Under the pieces are notes generated by a model that saw only the letters and a list, made by a program, of their open reading frames with translations, did not search any database and had not been told where the DNA came from. 64,000 nucleotides of DNA from Nematostella vectensis (lineage: Eukaryota; Cnidaria; Anthozoa; Actiniaria; Edwardsiidae), in assembly GCF_932526225.1 (NCBI RefSeq), contig NC_064043.1:5507501-5571500 (forward strand). Reading direction: 5' to 3'. The position numbers and the translations under genes are program-made. Shown here piece by piece: positions 53,501-56,483 of this stretch; within the stretch, counting starts at the first letter, position 1, and each line of letters begins with the position of its first letter.

Positions 53501-54637
53501 ACAATTGGATCTAAAAAGTCTGATTATATGTGAATTGAAAACCGTTATAGCCTACAAAATGGCTGCCAGATAACTGTGTACCCTCCTTCGCTCAAGTGAG
53601 CGGAAAATAGGCATGGAGGAGTTGAAACATAGAGAACATGAAAAATAACAATTATATAAAAGAAAGTTGATGAAGCGTATAAATTATAAGGTATACATTT
53701 TTTTTTTTACAAAAATTTCAGATAATTACAGGCCGAGTATTAATAGTATATAAAGCCAAAAAATAAATCCTCCATAGTATATATATGAGCTCAGAAGTCA
53801 ATTTTAATAATTTGCATATTTTATTAATTCCACCATTCTAAATACAGATTTTCATTTACTTTGTCTTAAAGTAAACACATACAGGAGCGACTTTTTTTGT
53901 TTTGAATCGAAATCAGTTTTAAATCCATAGTCTACCGCGGATTAATAAAACAAATAATGTAGCCATGGAGAAGTATTCGTGTTATAGAATTACATTAAAG
54001 AACGAGGGAATTACATCTTTTGATGTAACGGAGTTGTCGCATATTTTACATTTAACACATTGACAAGTTCCAAAATATCGACTACCAATTCCCAAAATTA
54101 CCTCAAGTTTATAATTATTGTTATCACAATAACCGTGTTTTTATTCGGATAAATTAGCTAGGTTAATACTATCGAATAATATTTTTAAATCGCGATGCCA
54201 GAGAACGTGGGAATAGAGTCACAATCACAATGTTTACATCAACTTCTACCATGCGATTATGAGAAAGGTACTAGGAGAGTGACTCCAATAAATGACTTGT
54301 TATCGATAGCGATGAGAACCAAGCGGGATAAACCACGCGAACATAATCACAAAATCATAAAGAGAGTAGTAATTCAATGAATTGAAGGTGCTATTTATAA
54401 GCTCATCTAGCGAATACGGTTCCTTTATGGCGCTAGTTTTAATTTGGGATTTTCTCGCCTTGCAAGTCATTTTAGACTAAAACATTTCCGCACTCGTACA
54501 AAACTGGAAAGGTCATGGAAAGAATCCCTTGGAATTTCAAATAACTGCTTGTTACTTGAGAATTATTGTAGAAGGATTTTGTCAAGAATAGTTAAGAATA
54601 GAGATACCTGAAGTTTGTCTGCTCGCGTGGTCGCCAT
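269..54637 (-). CDS. Axonemal inner-arm dynein heavy chain, DNAH3/7/12 type (55 exons, 3' end outside window)
   Basis: ATP-driven minus-end microtubule motor of the ciliary axoneme. The 55 predicted exons run right to left with GT/AG borders, and their phases all agree, giving 2784 codons plus two bases with no internal stop. P-loops visible: AAA1 GPAGTGKT (about residue 1538), AAA2 GDPLGGKT (1819), AAA3 GPTGTGKT (2220) and AAA4 GIGGSGRA (2581). AAA1 Walker B is CFDEFNRI. The short tail, the linker with [18 protein letters not shown] and the motif [16 protein letters not shown] fit the single-headed DNAH3/DNAH7/DNAH12 group; I cannot choose among these without a tree. The family is about 4000 residues, so roughly the last 30 percent (AAA5, AAA6, stalk) lies left of position 269. 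The start is the ATG at 54637, which gives the short opening [10 protein letters not shown]; it is the least certain exon. Two GPCR genes are nested in its introns on the other strand. Confidence 0.96.
919..1147. repeat. Degenerate tandem repeat in dynein introns 53-54 region
   Basis: Units of about 22-30 bp built on CGAGTCAGTCCCGAATA-like motifs fill most of the intron between exons 53 and 54 and end 16 bp from the exon 53 donor (1163). Confidence 0.55.
1380..1575. repeat. GAT/GAC-rich microsatellite region
   Basis: Interrupted ATGATG and GACGAC runs in dynein intron 52. The open frames in it are low-complexity artefacts. Confidence 0.7.
1837..1951. repeat. 57-bp tandem duplication
   Basis: TAGTCAGTCACACCTTTGTT...AAGAAATCTC occurs twice head to tail with few differences, in dynein intron 51. 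Confidence 0.8.
2206..2550. repeat. 125-bp tandem triplication of the 3' half of dynein exon 51 with its donor
   Basis: Three copies at about 2225, 2350 and 2475 each contain the codons for [19 protein letters not shown] followed by a GGTGAGTA donor and 50 bp of intron. Only the rightmost copy (in gene sense the first) is joined to the exon's 5' half (2473-2611). Because 125 is not a multiple of 3, reading through into the next copy shifts frame and hits a stop. Confidence 0.85.
2612..4048. other. First part of dynein intron 50, no gene found
   Basis: AT-rich, with one 165-codon plus-strand frame (3549-4046) ending right where the 53-bp array begins. It has no recognisable domain and ordinary intron composition; I do not call it a gene. 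Confidence 0.6.
3233..3255. mobile_element. Fragment of the 14789-14985 MITE family
   Basis: CGCCGTCGTCGTTGCGTAA matches the right terminal part of the element at 14966-14976 and its surroundings. The rest of the element is not recognisable here. Confidence 0.4.
4049..5690. repeat. 53-bp satellite-like array, about 31 copies
   Basis: Unit TTAAGTTTAGTCATAATCTC followed by TTTATATATTTATAGTTACA and CTTTTAACATTGC. Copies differ almost only at one or two positions (AAG/ATG/ATA after TT), so the array is very homogeneous. It lies in dynein intron 50. Confidence 0.95.
5796..5874. repeat. (ATT)n microsatellite
   Basis: About 26 uninterrupted ATT units followed by a short TA run. Confidence 0.95.
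5996..6085. mobile_element. Miniature inverted-repeat element, 90 bp, with 10-bp target duplication
   Basis: Termini TACCCTGGTTCCAGAGCCTC and, inverted, GAGGCTCTGGGACCAGGGTA. The flanking direct repeat AATTTTCATA is at 5986-5995 and 6086-6095. A 9-10 bp duplication suggests a Mutator-like mobilizer. It is inside dynein intron 50. Confidence 0.7.
6096..7799. other. Dynein intron 50, middle part, no gene found
   Basis: AT-rich sequence with several frames of 60-97 codons and no recognisable protein. Sequence near 7613-7650 is purine-rich. It may contain promoter elements of the nested GPCR, none identifiable. Confidence 0.6.
7800..7912 (+). other. Possible 5' UTR exon of the nested GPCR
   Basis: A strong donor (GG|GTAAGTAAA) follows 7912, and an acceptor lies right before the GPCR start codon at 8622. 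A non-coding first exon ending at 7912 would explain an AG immediately before the ATG. The left border is a guess; no transcript evidence. Confidence 0.3.
8080..8430. repeat. Degenerate tandem repeat upstream of the GPCR start
   Basis: Units of about 30-70 bp built on CGCTTAATGTAATAAAATTT and GTAACGCTCAATGTATGAAC, in the presumed 5' intron of the GPCR at 8622. Confidence 0.75.
8622..9608 (+). CDS. Class A (rhodopsin-type) GPCR, 328 aa, intronless coding region nested in dynein intron 50
   Basis: Seven-helix plasma-membrane receptor. An N-terminal tail with N-glycosylation sites (NTT, NNT, NTS, NVT within residues 2-29) precedes TM1 (about 31-55). TM3 ends in S-V-D-R-Y-L at 131-136, giving an intact DRY at 133-135. 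The disulfide pair is probably C109 (TM3) and C188 (ECL2). TM6 has VMPYFPW (264-270) in place of the usual CWxP, and TM7 has [10 protein letters not shown] (NPxxY, 305-309). The C-tail is very short, about 18 residues after NPIIY. The ligand is not deducible; the layout suggests a peptide-receptor-like orphan. The ATG follows an AG (8620-8621) after a pyrimidine-rich run, so a 5' UTR intron is likely. The gene lies on the strand opposite to dynein. Confidence 0.9.
   Translation: MNTTINNTFYGGDLNTSRSYVHTPLDNVTKKLISVIGCIIAVLSFASNAVVIYFTITRNRSNIQSAFRRSHVYYFVLSLAFSDLCTSVLAIPLNNAELWIDFVTNHWICRALRGAQIALPIITMNNLIAISVDRYLCIFRPFLVPSKRVVKRLIVGAWIAGLGSTLALVSTYKILPEVIDENHYFLNCRYDKTVPASRAVIAVFILVQYLIPCIGLSFVSLRVTNFLNKSQRNRVAPESNSNLKSESWRFRNSQMFVTLIVAFVMPYFPWFVYTGVNSTTTVGAYEDVIFRSSFGLVGFLNSLLNPIIYFTYSKEFCNRLIRTLGIRT
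9686..9691 (+). terminator. Poly(A) signal AATAAA after the GPCR at 8622-9608
   Basis: Canonical AATAAA about 78 bp after the stop codon, with no other AATAAA in between. It fits a short 3' UTR ending just before the tandem array at 9720. Confidence 0.6.
9720..11370. repeat. 43-bp C-rich array, about 38 copies
   Basis: Unit approximately CCCCATCCCCCACCACAGCC then ATCTCCTTCCCACTACCACAGCT. It begins just after the poly(A) signal of the GPCR at 8622. Plus-strand frames rich in Pro, His and Ser are artefacts. Contains many PTB-like pyrimidine and CACAG motifs. Confidence 0.95.
11465..11635. mobile_element. Dispersed repeat with poly-C core, copy 1
   Basis: Shares the order GGCGACCAAAGAGTGGGTCA, C-run and CCAATCCTGGGTACGCGCC with 50285-50440, where the blocks read GGCGGCCAAAAAGTGGATCA and AGATCCTAAGTACGCTCC. 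Likely a degenerate non-autonomous transposon. It lies in dynein intron 50. Confidence 0.45.
11636..12223. other. Dynein intron 50, last part before exon 50
   Basis: No gene, repeat array or RNA recognised. Confidence 0.6.
12224..17828 (-). CDS. Dynein exons 42-50: AAA3
   Basis: Exons: 17580-17828, 17185-17329, 16115-16272, 15926-16006, 15501-15650, 15004-15223, 14399-14650, 12739-12833, 12224-12305 (about residues 2057-2534). AAA3 is a regulatory nucleotide site. Exon 44 carries [19 protein letters not shown], exon 45 [13 protein letters not shown], exon 46 [20 protein letters not shown] (Walker B), exon 47 [20 protein letters not shown] and exon 48 [20 protein letters not shown]. Exon 42 contains an acidic spacer ([20 protein letters not shown]) that joins AAA2 to AAA3 and looks unstructured. 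The last 17 codons of exon 48 with its donor are the seed of the array at 12890-14460. Confidence 0.96.
12890..14460. repeat. 63-bp array, about 24 copies, built from the 3' end of dynein exon 48 plus its splice donor
   Basis: In minus-strand sense each unit reads the codons for [17 protein letters not shown], then GTAATGTTATAA. That is the last 17 codons of exon 48, its donor and a few intron bases. The genuine exon end is 14399-14460. Copies keep the GT and are 63 bp (21 codons), yet an intronic TAA stops any read-through. Confidence 0.92.
14789..14985. mobile_element. MITE, 197 bp, just downstream of the dynein exon 47 donor
   Basis: Inverted termini TAGGGACCTTACGCAACGA / TCGTTGCGTAAGGTCCCTA, consistent with a TA target duplication. 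The interior is GC-rich (CGCCGTCGTCGTTGCG). A fragment of the same family end is at 3233-3255. The right terminus lies 18 bp from the last base of exon 47 (15004). Confidence 0.7.
16293..16730. mobile_element. MITE, 438 bp, abutting the 3' splice site of dynein exon 44
   Basis: Ends TACCGTAAATGACCTAATAA and its inverse TTATTAGGTCATTTACGGTA, consistent with a TA target duplication. The interior repeats GGGCGTTTATTAG-like motifs several times. The left end is 20 bp from the last genomic base of exon 44 (16272), so only a short pyrimidine tract and the AG separate element and exon. Confidence 0.75.
17396..17563. repeat. (GGAC)n and (GACA)n microsatellites
   Basis: About 18 GGAC units followed by GACA units, then GGAC and GACA again; ends 17 bp from the dynein exon 42 donor (17580). 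The Cys/Ser/Val frames across it are spurious. Confidence 0.95.
18174..23031 (-). CDS. Dynein exons 34-41: AAA2
   Basis: Exons: 22867-23031, 21944-22078, 21332-21385, 20771-20858, 20230-20360, 19471-19571, 18883-18997, 18174-18307 (about residues 1750-2056). Exon 34 reads [20 protein letters not shown]. Exon 35 has the AAA2 P-loop GDPLGGKTS. Exon 37 has [20 protein letters not shown], exon 38 [20 protein letters not shown], and exon 39 [11 protein letters not shown] with [11 protein letters not shown] across the next junction. Exon 36 (54 bp) encodes a very acidic stretch, [15 protein letters not shown]. It is in frame and could be skipped without a shift. Confidence 0.95.
19172..19200. mobile_element. 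Solo end of the 55843-56037 element family
   Basis: TCAAAATCCTGGCTACGGGC matches the right end of the element at 55843-56037. The rest is absent. Confidence 0.4.
19735..20215. repeat. About 50-bp G-rich minisatellite, about 9 copies
   Basis: Unit built on GGGGCCGGAAGGGGCAAGAA plus ATAGGAGGGGGCCGGTCAGA. It ends about 15 bp from the dynein exon 38 donor (20230). Confidence 0.9.
21475..21965. repeat. About 57-bp array, about 8 copies, containing the end of dynein exon 35 and its donor
   Basis: Unit reads (plus strand) CCATACCGGTGACTCTCCCG then AACTCTATCCGAGAATATATCTATCGTTAA-like sequence. CCATAC|CGGTGACTCTCCCGA is the exon 35 donor plus its last 15 coding bases (SGESP end). Confidence 0.88.
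22161..22320. mobile_element. Second, truncated copy of the 39804-40032 MITE (opposite orientation)
   Basis: Begins GTGTAGTTCCAGCAAATATC and shares GGGGGTCGGAG, CCCCTCTGGAA, AAATAAATACAGTAACT and GGGCATTTTACCCCCC with the copy at 39804. It stops after GGAAATTCCTGGGC, so the second terminus is missing. Confidence 0.6.
22370..22500. repeat. GAT/GTG-rich microsatellite
   Basis: Interrupted GATGATGGTGATGA runs in dynein intron 34. Confidence 0.8.
23023..23510. repeat. About 60-bp array, about 8 copies, containing the start of dynein exon 34
   Basis: In minus-strand sense each unit carries TTCTTATCACAAGACTGGCC, close to the first bases of exon 34 (TTCTTATCTCAAGACTTACC, FLSQDL). A stretch with TTGCTATTTTGTCCTT precedes it, standing in for the acceptor tract. 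This array grows from an acceptor side rather than a donor. Confidence 0.8.
23750..24799. mobile_element. Non-autonomous DNA transposon, 1050 bp, with 32-bp terminal inverted repeats and 7-bp target duplication
   Basis: The ends are near-perfect inverted repeats beginning CAAGAGACCATGAT and reaching GAACGAATCCCC, with one mismatch over 32 bp; weaker similarity continues inward for another 50 bp. The element is flanked by ACAACAC at 23743-23749 and 24800-24806, a 7-bp direct repeat. The longest internal frame (24006-24215, 69 codons) resembles nothing I know, so a transposase is not evident. The superfamily is uncertain; 7-8 bp duplications occur in P and hAT elements. It lies in dynein intron 33. 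Confidence 0.75.
24807..26740. other. Dynein intron 33, region upstream of the nested GPCR
   Basis: AT-rich. Short Lys-rich frames (for example 25822-26055) show no known domain. It probably includes the promoter and 5' UTR of the GPCR at 26741, but no core motif stands out. Confidence 0.55.
26741..27952 (+). CDS. Class A GPCR, 403 aa, intronless, nested in dynein intron 33
   Basis: TM1 has [11 protein letters not shown] (N55), TM2 [10 protein letters not shown] (D83), TM3 ends in [14 protein letters not shown] (DRF at 137-139), TM6 LLCYTPLLL (P326) and TM7 [11 protein letters not shown] (NPLLY at 361-365). The third cytoplasmic loop is long (about 206-306), His/Asn/Lys-rich and probably disordered. 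The loop between TM4 and TM5 is very short (FYPWKVNVS) and has no cysteine, so the usual TM3-ECL2 disulfide cannot form. That feature is shared by melanocortin/S1P/cannabinoid/adenosine-type receptors. DRF plus LHLHLRY resembles large cnidarian orphan families. The start could also be Met15 or Met16 (26783 or 26786), just before NATS, which would give a more typical N-terminus. Ligand unknown. Confidence 0.9.
   Translation: MKWDFANVESRSPAMMNATSCAVGSNLQYLEFLRPAYIANCVLNSIFAMVAIIGNSLVVLALKRNPGLQDPCYLLLGILAMTDLAVGVLVQPMYVIYKVAELYEMAEMSCITGVITNILANIASGMSFLTMNLITVDRFFALHLHLRYKGIVTRGLYVKVTLGTLAIVFLFASFYPWKVNVSVVFNAFVVAICLIISTVAYIKIIHVLKHHQAAIQSESELNRHKISDLEKYQCDIQSKTELSNHVTEEGPKHLHNNIHQHRHNNIHPQKDLTNLSVPDKRLDKCHNEVTSQSDPNKVSVFGIKKYRKSLVSMVYVQAVFLLCYTPLLLTLIARFFVGVSKEWKLGWNITTTVVYINSSLNPLLYCWKLKRVRVAVIRTTTMLWHGEENTHSRVPGASVGLEV
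28161..28166 (+). terminator. Poly(A) signal AATAAA after the GPCR at 26741-27952
   Basis: Canonical AATAAA about 210 bp past the stop. It also lies upstream of the 15-bp repeat array at 28258. Confidence 0.5.
28258..28505. repeat. 15-bp minisatellite (CCAGACCCAACCTAC)n
   Basis: About 15 copies, between the GPCR poly(A) signal and the dynein exon 33 donor (28589). Confidence 0.95.
28589..32397 (-). CDS. Dynein exons 29-33: AAA1, the main ATPase site
   Basis: Exons: 32289-32397, 31589-31708, 31083-31253, 30168-30305, 28589-28732 (about residues 1522-1749). AAA1 is the hydrolysis site that drives motility in all dyneins. Exon 29 carries [20 protein letters not shown] (Walker A). Exon 30 carries [13 protein letters not shown] (Walker B, catalytic Glu present). 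Exon 31 carries [19 protein letters not shown] (sensor I region), exon 32 [14 protein letters not shown] and exon 33 [14 protein letters not shown]. All key residues expected for an active site are present. Confidence 0.97.
29070..29857 (+). mobile_element. 5'-truncated LINE (non-LTR retrotransposon), C-terminal fragment, decayed
   Basis: The frame reads [20 protein letters not shown], then [11 protein letters not shown], with an in-frame TAG near 29250, and then stays open to TAA at 29855-29857. The end carries [20 protein letters not shown], the Cys-rich tail (CPxC...HF/YFL..C) typical of the C-terminus of many animal LINE ORF2 proteins. No reverse-transcriptase catalytic motif (YADD) is present, so only the end of the element was copied or kept. 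It lies in dynein intron 32 on the strand opposite to dynein. The clade cannot be assigned from this tail alone. Confidence 0.75.
30306..30455. repeat. Degenerate tandem repeat starting at the dynein exon 32 acceptor
   Basis: Three diverged units of about 50 bp with CAAT/AGAGCTCAAG and CACGTG motifs. Confidence 0.5.
30456..31082. other. Dynein intron 31, no gene found
   Basis: Holds a 21-bp palindrome GCGATCCACTGTGGATCGC near 30890 and otherwise unremarkable sequence. Confidence 0.5.
31709..32288. other. Dynein intron 29, with a short telomere-like stretch
   Basis: Three TTAGGG-type units (CTAGGGTTAGGGTTAGGG, about 31905-31922), too short to be more than an interstitial motif. Nothing else seen. 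Confidence 0.5.
32405..34580. repeat. Minisatellite filling dynein intron 28: 30-32 bp units, about 65 copies
   Basis: 32740-34580 repeats AGAGTAAGACATACATAGAC plus AGAATAAACAAT with minor variants (GATATAC, ACATAAAC). 32405-32740 holds a related unit, GATACAGTTAGACAACAGAG-like. The array touches the exon 28 donor within about 3 bp and reaches within about 10 bp of the exon 29 acceptor. Minus-strand frames of up to 694 codons ([12 protein letters not shown] repeats) are artefacts. Confidence 0.95.
34583..42323 (-). CDS. Dynein exons 16-28: linker domain leading into AAA1
   Basis: Exons: 42125-42323, 41552-41736, 41206-41334, 39239-39340, 38723-38821, 38406-38441, 37950-38053, 37552-37642, 37076-37143, 36618-36846, 35918-36070, 35138-35279, 34583-34781 (about residues 944-1521). 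This is the linker that swings during the power stroke. Conserved blocks are visible in order: [99 protein letters not shown] and the end motif [12 protein letters not shown]. Exon 21 is only 36 bp (12 codons, [12 protein letters not shown]). Exon 17 uses the AG at 41737-41738, because the first AG upstream would shift the frame. Confidence 0.93.
34830..35090. repeat. About 20-bp minisatellite (GGGATCGTCTGGCATTGT)n
   Basis: About 13 units alternating GATCATTTGG and GATCGTCTGG, ending about 45 bp from the exon 27 donor. Confidence 0.92.
35280..35917. other. Dynein intron 26, nothing recognised
   Basis: AT-rich intron with no repeat array or gene. Confidence 0.5.
36355..36612. repeat. About 77-bp tandem repeat, about 3.3 copies
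   Basis: Unit with CACTACGATCATACGGCAGC, CCAGACTACCCTCA and GTACAAATAGAGTTG, ending next to the exon 25 donor at 36618. Confidence 0.9.
38054..38270. repeat. About 108-bp tandem duplication at the dynein exon 22 acceptor
   Basis: Two copies and part of a third of AAGCAGTAGTTGGATTAGAC ... AACGAGGTGATATC, beginning directly at the intron side of exon 22. TTGAACCTGAATA at the exon edge is echoed by TTGAACTTGAGTA. Confidence 0.8.
38450..38640. repeat. About 65-bp degenerate repeat, 3 copies
   Basis: Units with GATCACTAGAAGATCACTAA and ATTAGATATTTGAGGAG beside the exon 21 acceptor. Confidence 0.7.
39804..40032. mobile_element. MITE, 229 bp, full copy
   Basis: Inverted termini GTGTAGTTCCAGAAAATATC / rc GTGTAGTTCCAGATAATATC; TAT on both flanks may be a 3-bp target duplication. 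The interior has several G/C runs and a TTAACAGTTACTGTATTTAT block shared with the copy at 22161. Confidence 0.7.
40180..41195. repeat. 51-bp array, about 19 copies, beside the dynein exon 18 donor
   Basis: Unit CATGACACATCACAGTACAA then CAGTATCAGGGCTTGG and CTCACGCCACGTTCA. It stops about 15 bp from the donor at 41206. Because 51 is a multiple of 3, both strands give long false frames (421 and 326 codons). Confidence 0.95.
41380..41580. repeat. Tandem duplication covering the end of dynein exon 17 and its donor
   Basis: TAACCAATCAGAGGGCTTAT and, 60 bp on, CCTTCATAC..AGCATCTCCCAATGCC occur twice. The copy nearer the exon holds the real donor (41551) and the codons for HWEMMSMK. The other copy has an exon-like end with a GT still present. 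Confidence 0.75.
42470..43125. repeat. About 150-bp repeat, 4 copies plus the original, of the end of dynein exon 15 with donor
   Basis: Copies near 42476, 42598, 42746 and 42893 carry GTACCTCGTCCAGGTATCCC-like sequence and on through AGTCTGAGGTACGTTTTGGA. That corresponds to the codons for [21 protein letters not shown] plus the GTAC donor, followed by C-runs. The true exon begins at 43062. Confidence 0.9.
43062..50252 (-). CDS. Dynein exons 5-15: tail region
   Basis: Exons: 50114-50252, 49259-49363, 49034-49171, 48687-48817, 48066-48261, 47430-47624, 46300-46553, 44936-45140, 44272-44475, 43935-44065, 43062-43257 (about residues 312-943). The tail binds intermediate and light chains and docks the motor on the outer doublet. 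Family-like blocks include [18 protein letters not shown] in exon 6, [11 protein letters not shown] in exon 8, [19 protein letters not shown] in exon 10 and [11 protein letters not shown] in exon 11. Exon 7 needs the acceptor at 49172 to keep frame, and exon 9 the acceptor at 48262; nearer AG sites give stops or the wrong phase. Exon 15 is the original of a tandemly copied exon end (42470-43125), and exon 10 of another (47095-47470). Confidence 0.88.
43262..43565. repeat. 60-bp tandem repeat, 5 copies, at the dynein exon 15 acceptor
   Basis: Unit GACAGTTAGTATAGGAAAGA then TAAAGATAACGGTATAAAAGACAA. It starts about 10 bp from the acceptor of exon 15, so exon 15 has arrays on both sides. Confidence 0.92.
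44476..44935. other. Dynein intron 12, nothing recognised
   Basis: No array or inverted repeat found by eye. The neighbouring intron 13 (44066-44271) carries a C run of about 20 followed by a CA run. Confidence 0.5.
45300..45440. repeat. About 21-27 bp tandem repeat, 6 copies
   Basis: TCGGATCCATTCGCCATATA units in dynein intron 11. Confidence 0.9.
46014..46254. mobile_element. MITE, 241 bp, with TTAA target duplication
   Basis: TTAA at 46010-46013 and 46255-46258 flanks inverted termini ATCCGCATTGTCACCAGTTT / AAACTGGTGACAATGCGGCT. TTAA duplication points to a piggyBac- or Kolobok-type mobilizer. It lies 46 bp downstream (in gene sense) of the dynein exon 11 donor. Confidence 0.75.
47095..47470. 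repeat. 41-bp array, about 9 copies, containing the end of dynein exon 10 and its donor
   Basis: In minus-strand sense the unit is CCAATACTACTCACCGTG|GTAAGATTCGCGTGAAAACGCAA: the codons for PILLTV, the donor and 23 bp of intron. The real exon end is 47430. Even upstream in the exon the unit's flank (GTGAAACCGCAA, VKPQ) matches, so the repeat unit is one period of exon-plus-intron. Confidence 0.9.
49364..50113. other. Dynein intron 5, nothing recognised
   Basis: Several 66-100 codon frames on both strands overlap one another and resemble no family; treated as noise. Confidence 0.5.
50285..50440. mobile_element. Dispersed repeat with poly-C core, copy 2
   Basis: Same blocks as 11465-11635, more diverged, located in dynein intron 4. 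Confidence 0.4.
50569..54637 (-). CDS. Dynein exons 1-4: disordered N-terminal leader
   Basis: Predicted exons are 54608-54637, 53104-53175, 52622-52713 and 50569-51309. They encode about residues 1-311. The sequence is rich in Ser, Thr, Pro, Gly and basic residues, with no visible folded domain, as in the variable leaders of other axonemal heavy chains. Exon 4 (741 bp) is by far the largest exon of the gene. Exon 3 ends in AG, and exon 4 begins with T, which restores a Ser codon and keeps frame. Exons 1 and 2 rest on splice consensus and frame only. Confidence 0.75.
51854..51988. mobile_element. Perfect 56-bp inverted repeat with 23-bp loop (foldback or MITE)
   Basis: Arms 51854-51909 and 51933-51988 are exact reverse complements by eye; they begin GTATAGTGTTAGTTTGAGAA. 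The loop reads about CGTGGTTGCCCACTCATCAG. Perfect arms suggest recent origin or gene conversion between arms. It lies in dynein intron 3. Confidence 0.7.
52014..52598. mobile_element. Inverted-repeat element, about 585 bp
   Basis: Ends GGACCGTTCATTTTTTATC and GATAAAAAATGAACGGCC are inverted copies. The interior has GGTGACCC / CCCC-rich blocks on both sides and a simple-sequence core (AAGAAT then GATGAG runs, 52255-52480). It ends 23 bp from the dynein exon 3 donor side (52622). Confidence 0.55.
53176..54607. other. Dynein intron 1
   Basis: The start has a C-run and a GGGGCGGGGCACTGGGGG stretch (53218-53300) resembling a MITE end. The rest is AT-rich. A 61-codon plus-strand frame at 54195-54380 is not recognisable. 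Confidence 0.5.
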
Positions 54638-55842
54638 AATGTTCAAAAGACGATCGTAATAACAGAACAACGCATGTTAAACCGTGGTATTTCGGGCCAG
54701 GAGATGTGAGTGATCGAAATTCATTCCGTTTCCTTGTGTTCCCGTCTATTAGGTGCTTCCATTATATCCTGATCTCTAAATCGGCATTTCTCTCTTCGTT
54801 TGTTTGCTCGGAAAGTCAAAGCTCCTTAGGTTGCTTTTACGGTAGTCCTGGATATCGGAAGTATGAATAATTAATAATTGACATTCGAAGCTTAGCAAGT
54901 TTACATGGCAACTGAAAGATTACAGTTTATAAAAGTCATTTGCGACAAATACAATGTTGACAGACTTGGGATTAAATCGCACTGATTCAATAAAAGAAAT
55001 TATGGAAAAGGTATAGTACTATTTTGTAACTGATCGAAAGAACTACCTCTTTGAACCAATTAAAGTAATGTAGATTGAAATTATTGTAATTTGTCTGACA
55101 ATAGACGGAATTACTCTTTTCTCTAAAAAAAACTTTTGTTAGCCAGTGGATCGCTGGAGAGAGACCCGACGAGAACCCTGACTGTTTTCAACAGAGATAG
55201 AAGAAAAGAAGAAAACACAGCAAACGGAAGCTTGACAATAAAGAGTGATGGACAAGGAGGAAGCCAGCTTGCTGTTAGACAGGGAAGCCATTTAGCTGTT
55301 TAGCAGCTAAATGTTTTTTTTCTTTTCTGATTTTGAATCACGCATTATAAAAAACGGGAAGTAAAACAATTTAAGTTATATTTTTTAGTTCTTATATATT
55401 ATGAATTTTTATACATAAATTATCTTCAAATGTTTCTCTTTTTGATATTCATGTATTGTATTTCAGTCTGCTATATCCCTTTTAATTGAACCTGATTCCG
55501 ATTTTTCTATATTTTTTTTAAATCGATGTTAATCCTAAGAGGTCAAATCCCTATAATGTGTCAATCAACAGATCAACCTTACCGAGTTTAGCATTTAGGG
55601 TTACAAAATAAGCAATGGTAACATAAGCCGTACAAACTATTGATTTCCCTTCGAAATCACGCTATGAAAATGGCCGATTCTTTCTCCATGCTATCTAGCC
55701 CCCAAGCAGGACAAAGCTAGAAACAATTTCAAACAGCATGACAATAATTCTTTCTTCTTGTGTGGGTATCATTACTATTTTGGCGTACGGCAATTCTCCT
55801 AAATGAGAGCCCACAGTATGGGCTAGCGCAGGAGCTTGTACA
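54638..55842. promoter_or_regulatory. Upstream region of the dynein gene (presumed promoter and 5' UTR)
   Basis: Lies directly 5' of the predicted dynein ATG on the minus strand. I see no TATA box or X-box-like (RFX) motif I would defend. Presence of regulatory sequence is inferred from position only. Confidence 0.3.
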
Positions 55843-56037
55843 CAGGCCCGTAGCCAGGAGGGGGGGGGGGGGGGGGGGGGTTCGGAAGAACCACCACACA
55901 AGACTTGAAGGTCCGCTCTGATGAAAGAAAATTGAGTACCATTGCAAGCTAGGACGAGAGAAAATGGCCACTAAATAGGTAAACAACCCCCCCCCCCCCC
56001 CCCCGCCCCCCCGTTCAAAATCCTGGCTACGGGCCTG
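55843..56037. mobile_element. hAT-like MITE, about 195 bp, with long G and C runs
   Basis: Inverted termini CAGGCCCGTAGCCAGGA / TCCTGGCTACGGGCCTG. The interior includes a run of about 20 G and a run of about 20 C. CAGG...-type ends are usual for hAT non-autonomous elements. I could not see an 8-bp target duplication. A lone end of this family is at 19172-19200. Confidence 0.6.
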
Positions 56038-56074
56038 ATCCATTTATCCAGTTTGATGATACCCTTTACATAAC

Positions 56075-56483
56075 CAGGGGCGTACGCAGCCTACATGACT
56101 GCAGTAGCTGACTGCAAAAAAATTGGCGATCTTATTTGCGTAACGAGGGGAAAAATCAATTGTTTGCTCATTCATTTTTATGTACGTAGTTTTATATGTA
56201 TGATGAGGATAAAAACTATAATTTTCTTAATCATGGTAGTCTACAGATGATTTCCAAACATATTGTTATGTCGTTCAGTGCCACGCGACGACTGAAGTCC
56301 TATTTCAGATCGAGGATGACAGAGGATCGTGTAATATTCTCAAAGTCTGACGCATTGACGCAAATTTTAACGCAAAAGCGGGAGCTATGAAATCTTCACG
56401 GGCATGCGGTATGAGGAGCCACGCCCTCATTCAGCTTCTGAATGCTTTGACTGCAACTTGTTAAAATCCTGCGTACGCCCCTG
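56075..56483. mobile_element. hAT-like MITE, about 409 bp
   Basis: Inverted ends CAGGGGCGTACGCAG / CTGCGTACGCCCCTG, the typical hAT terminus. No matching 8-bp flanks were found by eye, so borders may be off by a few bases. Confidence 0.6.
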
